In this document: piece after piece, positions 61,853 to 64,000 of the stretch
Layout of the letters: the number at the start of each line of letters is the position of its first letter
Position numbering within the stretch: the first letter of the stretch is position 1
NCBI RefSeq assembly: GCF_038404745.2
Contig: NZ_JAYKTT020000005.1
Coordinates: forward strand, 124,001-188,000
DNA: 64,000 nt
DNA from: Chlorogloeopsis sp038404745
GTDB taxonomy: Bacteria; Cyanobacteriota; Cyanobacteriia; Cyanobacteriales; Nostocaceae
Reading direction: 5' to 3'
Position numbers and translations under genes: made by a program
Notes under the pieces: generated by a model
Told to the model about the DNA's origin: nothing
Database searches by the model: none
Seen by the model: the letters and a program-made list of their open reading frames with translations, nothing else

Positions 61853-61990
61853 GATCTAACGACACGAGTTAGGGATCTAACAACACGGGTTAGTGATCTA
61901 ACAACACAAGTTAGTGATCTAACAACACGGGTTAGGGATCTAACGACACGGGTTAGGGATCTAACGACACAGGTTAGCGATCTAACGACA
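61853..61990. repeat. 21-bp tandem repeat, six full units and a partial one
   Basis: Units start GATCTAAC and end GTTAG plus one base; starts are at 61853, 61874, 61895, 61916, 61937, 61958 and 61979 (partial). In one plus-strand frame each unit reads DLTTRVR, DLTTRVS or DLTTQVS, with no stop through all units, ending ACWGIAIALLQL before TAA. No start codon is present after the preceding in-frame TGA. CTAAC and GTTAG in each unit are inverted. Confidence 0.85.
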
Positions 61991-62108
61991 GCTTGTTGGG
62001 GAATAGCGATCGCTCTACTGCAACTATAACCATCAATGGTGCGAGAGAATCAAGTCAAGATGATTATTTATGATTGTATTGAGTTTCCTTCTTCTACAGT
62101 AATTAGCT

Positions 62109-62360
62109 ATGAGTAAATTTATTCAGCCATTAAACTTACAAATATCACCTGATTCCTTAAATCAAGGTGAACATGCGATCCGTCAGGAATTAGCCTTACA
62201 GTTATATGCACAGAATATTTTTACCTTTGCTCAAGCACGCCAACTAGCTAACTTATCTGTATGGGAGTTTCAGCAACTGTTGGGACAGCACAAAATAGAA
62301 CGTCATTACAATGAAATGGATTTAGCTGAAGATATTAAGATAATTGAATCAGGTTTTTAG
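62109..62360 (+). CDS. UPF0175-family antitoxin
   Basis: 83 residues. LALQLYAQNIFTFAQARQLANLSVWEFQQLLGQHKIERHYN is the UPF0175 helix-turn-helix-like pattern. In toxin-antitoxin pairs it is the DNA-binding antitoxin. The DUF3368 gene follows after 12 bp; together they form a likely type II system. It would bind and neutralise the PIN-like partner and autoregulate the operon. Confidence 0.88.
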   Translation: MSKFIQPLNLQISPDSLNQGEHAIRQELALQLYAQNIFTFAQARQLANLSVWEFQQLLGQHKIERHYNEMDLAEDIKIIESGF

Positions 62361-62372
62361 AGATTAAAAATC

Positions 62373-62864
62373 GTGTCGGTTATTTGTAATGCAACACCTC
62401 TAATCAATTTTGCTGCTATCAATTGCCTTGATATCTTGGAGGCTGTATTCGGGCAAATTATTATTCCTCAGGCTGTCTATGATGAAACAAGTGTTGCAGG
62501 GTTTCCAGGCTCAGAGTTTGTGTTGCAGGCAATTGCTTCTGGGTGGTTGCAAATTCGCTCAGTTTTAACAATAGCGCCCACCATACCATCAGAATTAGAT
62601 GATGGTGAACGGGAAGCGATCGCTTTAGCACTAGAAACTGGTGAACAGCGAATACTGTTAGATGAACGTGAAGCACGCCAAGTAGCTCAAAATTTGGGAT
62701 TACAAGTAATTGGTACTCTAGGTATTATTTTGTTGGCAAAAAATAGGGAGATAATTACACAAGTTCAACCCTTGTTGGATGCCATGATGGATACTGCTCA
62801 ATATTGGGTAAGTAGTACTCTCTATAAACAAGTCTTGAAACAAGCAGGAGAATTAATGGAGTAA
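62373..62864 (+). CDS. DUF3368 PIN-like toxin
   Basis: 163 residues from a GTG. PIN-like fold: CNATPLINFAAINCL at the first acidic site (Asn in place of Asp, as is common in DUF3368), DDGEREAIALAL with the central Glu, LLDEREARQVAQNLGLQVIGTLGIIL with the last Asp. Predicted Mg-dependent RNase. Paired with the UPF0175 antitoxin upstream. Confidence 0.87.
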   Translation: MSVICNATPLINFAAINCLDILEAVFGQIIIPQAVYDETSVAGFPGSEFVLQAIASGWLQIRSVLTIAPTIPSELDDGEREAIALALETGEQRILLDEREARQVAQNLGLQVIGTLGIILLAKNREIITQVQPLLDAMMDTAQYWVSSTLYKQVLKQAGELME

Positions 62865-62953
62865 ACAACTGAATAGCTGCTCAGACAATCGTCAAACATC
62901 GCCATATTAGTTAAAATCCTAATTATTACTTTTAATATAAAAAATTATTGACT

Positions 62954-63199
62954 ATGAACTGGCAACAATATATTCATTCTGACCCTAAAATATTATTAGG
63001 TAAACCAACGGTAAAAGGTACGCGATTATCTGTTGAATTTATACTTGGTTTATTGGCTAATGGTTGGACGGTACAGCAAGTTTTAGAAAATTATCCGACT
63101 TTGACACCGGAAGCTGTGCAAGCTGTATTTGTATTTGTTGCTGAGTGTATGCGAGATGAATCTTTGTATATGCTACCGTTTTTATCTGAGTCAGTCTAA
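62954..63199 (+). CDS. DUF433-family antitoxin
   Basis: 81 residues from the ATG at 62954. DUF433 pattern: IHSDPKILLGKPTVKGTRLSVEFILGLLANGWTVQQVLENYPTLTPEAVQAVF, a winged-helix-like fold. Usual partners are DUF5615 PIN-like toxins, but none follows; instead a broken ParE-type gene lies downstream. It may be an orphan or act on a toxin elsewhere. Confidence 0.88.
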   Translation: MNWQQYIHSDPKILLGKPTVKGTRLSVEFILGLLANGWTVQQVLENYPTLTPEAVQAVFVFVAECMRDESLYMLPFLSESV

Positions 63200-63287
63200 T
63201 CGATTTTTTGATTGATTTAAAACCCCTCTACTCAGACAACTGCAAAATTTTGATTTCTGCAAATGCGATCGCTTTTGATGGAGATGG

Positions 63288-63337
63288 TAAATGCGATCGC
63301 CGATTTTATTTTGAGCCTATTGGGTGCGATCGTTTTT
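63288..63337. repeat. HIP1-containing direct repeat, copy 1
   Basis: 50 bp, about 84 percent identical to 63561-63610 by eye, each carrying GCGATCGCC near the left and GTGCGATCGTT near the right. Copy 1 replaces the 5' part of the ParE-like remnant; copy 2 follows its stop. Confidence 0.7.
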
Positions 63338-63555
63338 TTGACTCTGTAAGAGAAACTTTTGCACAGTTAGCAAGAATGCCTGGAATGGGTAGTAGGTATT
63401 CTTCAGAGAAACTGCGTTTACAAGGTTTACGTAAATAGGCTGTCAAGGGATTTAAAAAATATCTAATTTTTTACTTTGAGCAAGGTGAAAGCATTGAAAT
63501 TTTAAGAGTTCTCTATGCAAGCCAGGATATCGAAAGGATTTTAGAACAGGAATGA
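63334..63555 (+). pseudogene. RelE/ParE-type toxin remnant with internal stop
   Basis: The codons read FFDSVRETFAQLARMPGMGSRY, then LRLQGLRK, a TAG at 63436-63438, and AVKGFKKYLIFYFEQGESIEILRVLYASQDIERILEQE. This is the C-terminal two thirds of a ParE toxin, whose family has Trp/Pro and VKGF at the place of the stop. The N-terminal helices are missing. It is inactive, and the antitoxin upstream is of another family. Confidence 0.75.
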
Positions 63556-63560
63556 TAACA

Positions 63561-63610
63561 GATAAGCGATCGCCCATTTTATTTTTAGCCAATTGAGTGC
63601 GATCGTTCTT
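63561..63610. repeat. HIP1-containing direct repeat, copy 2
   Basis: Second copy of the 50-bp repeat at 63288-63337, in the same orientation, placed directly behind the ParE-like remnant. Confidence 0.7.
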
Positions 63611-63729
63611 CAAGCCCACAGGCTAGAAGCCTGAGGCTACACGTAGAAAGCCCACCTGCGTGGGCTGAAATTATTACAGGCTGCGGAGGCAGCTTTTGTT
63701 TGTATAGCCGCACCCTTCTAGGGTGCCGG
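63611..63729. repeat. Cluster of GC-rich dispersed hairpins
   Basis: At least three hairpins in a row: AGGCTAGAAGCCTGAGGCT, AGCCCACCTGCGTGGGCT and GCACCCTTCTAGGGTGC, with GGCTGCGGAGGCAGC between. Such clusters are frequent between genes in Nostocales. No gene here. Confidence 0.65.
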
Positions 63730-63818
63730 ATTTGGCGAAAGTATTATCTGCCAAAGTATATAAGTTAGCATTTAAACCAAGTAAGCTAAAAAAAGCATCT
63801 CTACAATGAGGTAGACAG

Positions 63819-64000
63819 ATGGGCAAGAGGACGCTTAAGAGATTATTGGCTGTGAGTGCGGTTTTTTTTTCTTGCCTGTGCTTCTCTGTCGTGCCGATGG
63901 GTAAGGGATGGACGCAAAACAGCAGGGATGCAGAAATTTCTTCCTACATCCAACAGTTAAAAAACCACAAAGATGCAAAGATTCGCTCCAGTGCTGCTTC
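63819..64000 (+). CDS. Exported HEAT-repeat-type protein, N-terminal part (cut by window edge)
   Basis: 60 codons before the right edge. The ATG has GAGG seven bases upstream. A signal peptide is evident (MGKRTLKRLLAVSAVFFSCL, then CFSVVPMGKG). The mature start, SSYIQQLKNHKDAKIRSSAA, matches the first helix pair of HEAT/PBS-lyase-type repeats. The full protein cannot be judged. Confidence 0.7.
   Translation, partial: MGKRTLKRLLAVSAVFFSCLCFSVVPMGKGWTQNSRDAEISSYIQQLKNHKDAKIRSSAA

Noticed and set aside
61853..61990. CRISPR array
   Set aside because: Units are contiguous, with no unique spacers between repeats, and no cas genes are nearby.

Overview
This is chromosomal DNA of a cyanobacterium, almost certainly a filamentous member of the Nostocales. 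The octamer GCGATCGC (HIP1) recurs through most of the window, and typical cyanobacterial genes are present: ndhI, clpS followed by DUF2103, an RRM protein followed by rpsU, Ycf66-type proteins, a pentapeptide-repeat protein, Uma2-type proteins, and many hairpin-rich dispersed repeats between genes. No rRNA, tRNA, CRISPR array or complete insertion sequence was recognised. Strain-level identity cannot be read from the sequence.

Layout. 0-6 kb: partial short-chain dehydrogenase divergent from an HxlR regulator, a small exported protein, a SnoaL-like protein, a compact restriction-modification pair in a HIP1-free stretch, and an agmatinase-family enzyme. 6-16 kb: exported FAD oxidoreductase, clpS-DUF2103, a multidomain response regulator with a four-helix-bundle pseudogene behind it, an Nramp-like transporter with a flavin oxidoreductase, and a pentapeptide protein. 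16-29 kb: DUF1232 protein, ATP-type PEP carboxykinase, two tandem units that look like small-RNA genes, an MBL-fold protein, an MFS carrier, a divergent beta-lactamase-like/NlpC pair, two glycosyltransferases, an unlinked ndhI, and galactokinase. 29-35 kb: methyltransferase, lipoprotein, rbp-rpsU, and a membrane coiled-coil protein.

35-41 kb holds a complete phosphite operon, ptxABCDE (ABC transporter, NAD-dependent phosphite dehydrogenase, LysR regulator), with a methyltransferase overlapping its last gene. 42-45 kb is an AT-rich island with a dioxygenase and a glycosyltransferase. 45-49.4 kb is a five-gene signalling cluster: OmpR-type regulator, sensor kinase, a catalytically dead HtrA-like protease with a PDZ domain, an intact protease domain without PDZ, and a NarL-type regulator with a degenerate receiver. 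50-60 kb includes a Yfr2-like RNA candidate, a thioesterase whose stop codon comes from a miniature transposable element, an HCF173-like protein, and a Ser/Thr kinase with a C-terminal Ycf66-like domain beside a stand-alone Ycf66 protein. 61-64 kb carries toxin-antitoxin genes, a broken ParE toxin and a 21-bp tandem repeat.

Three dispersed elements link distant parts of the window: a miniature element with GGCGTTGC ends and 8-bp target duplications (three copies), a GATCCCCGACTT hairpin (three copies), and a three-hairpin element (two copies) whose stems differ by compensated changes.
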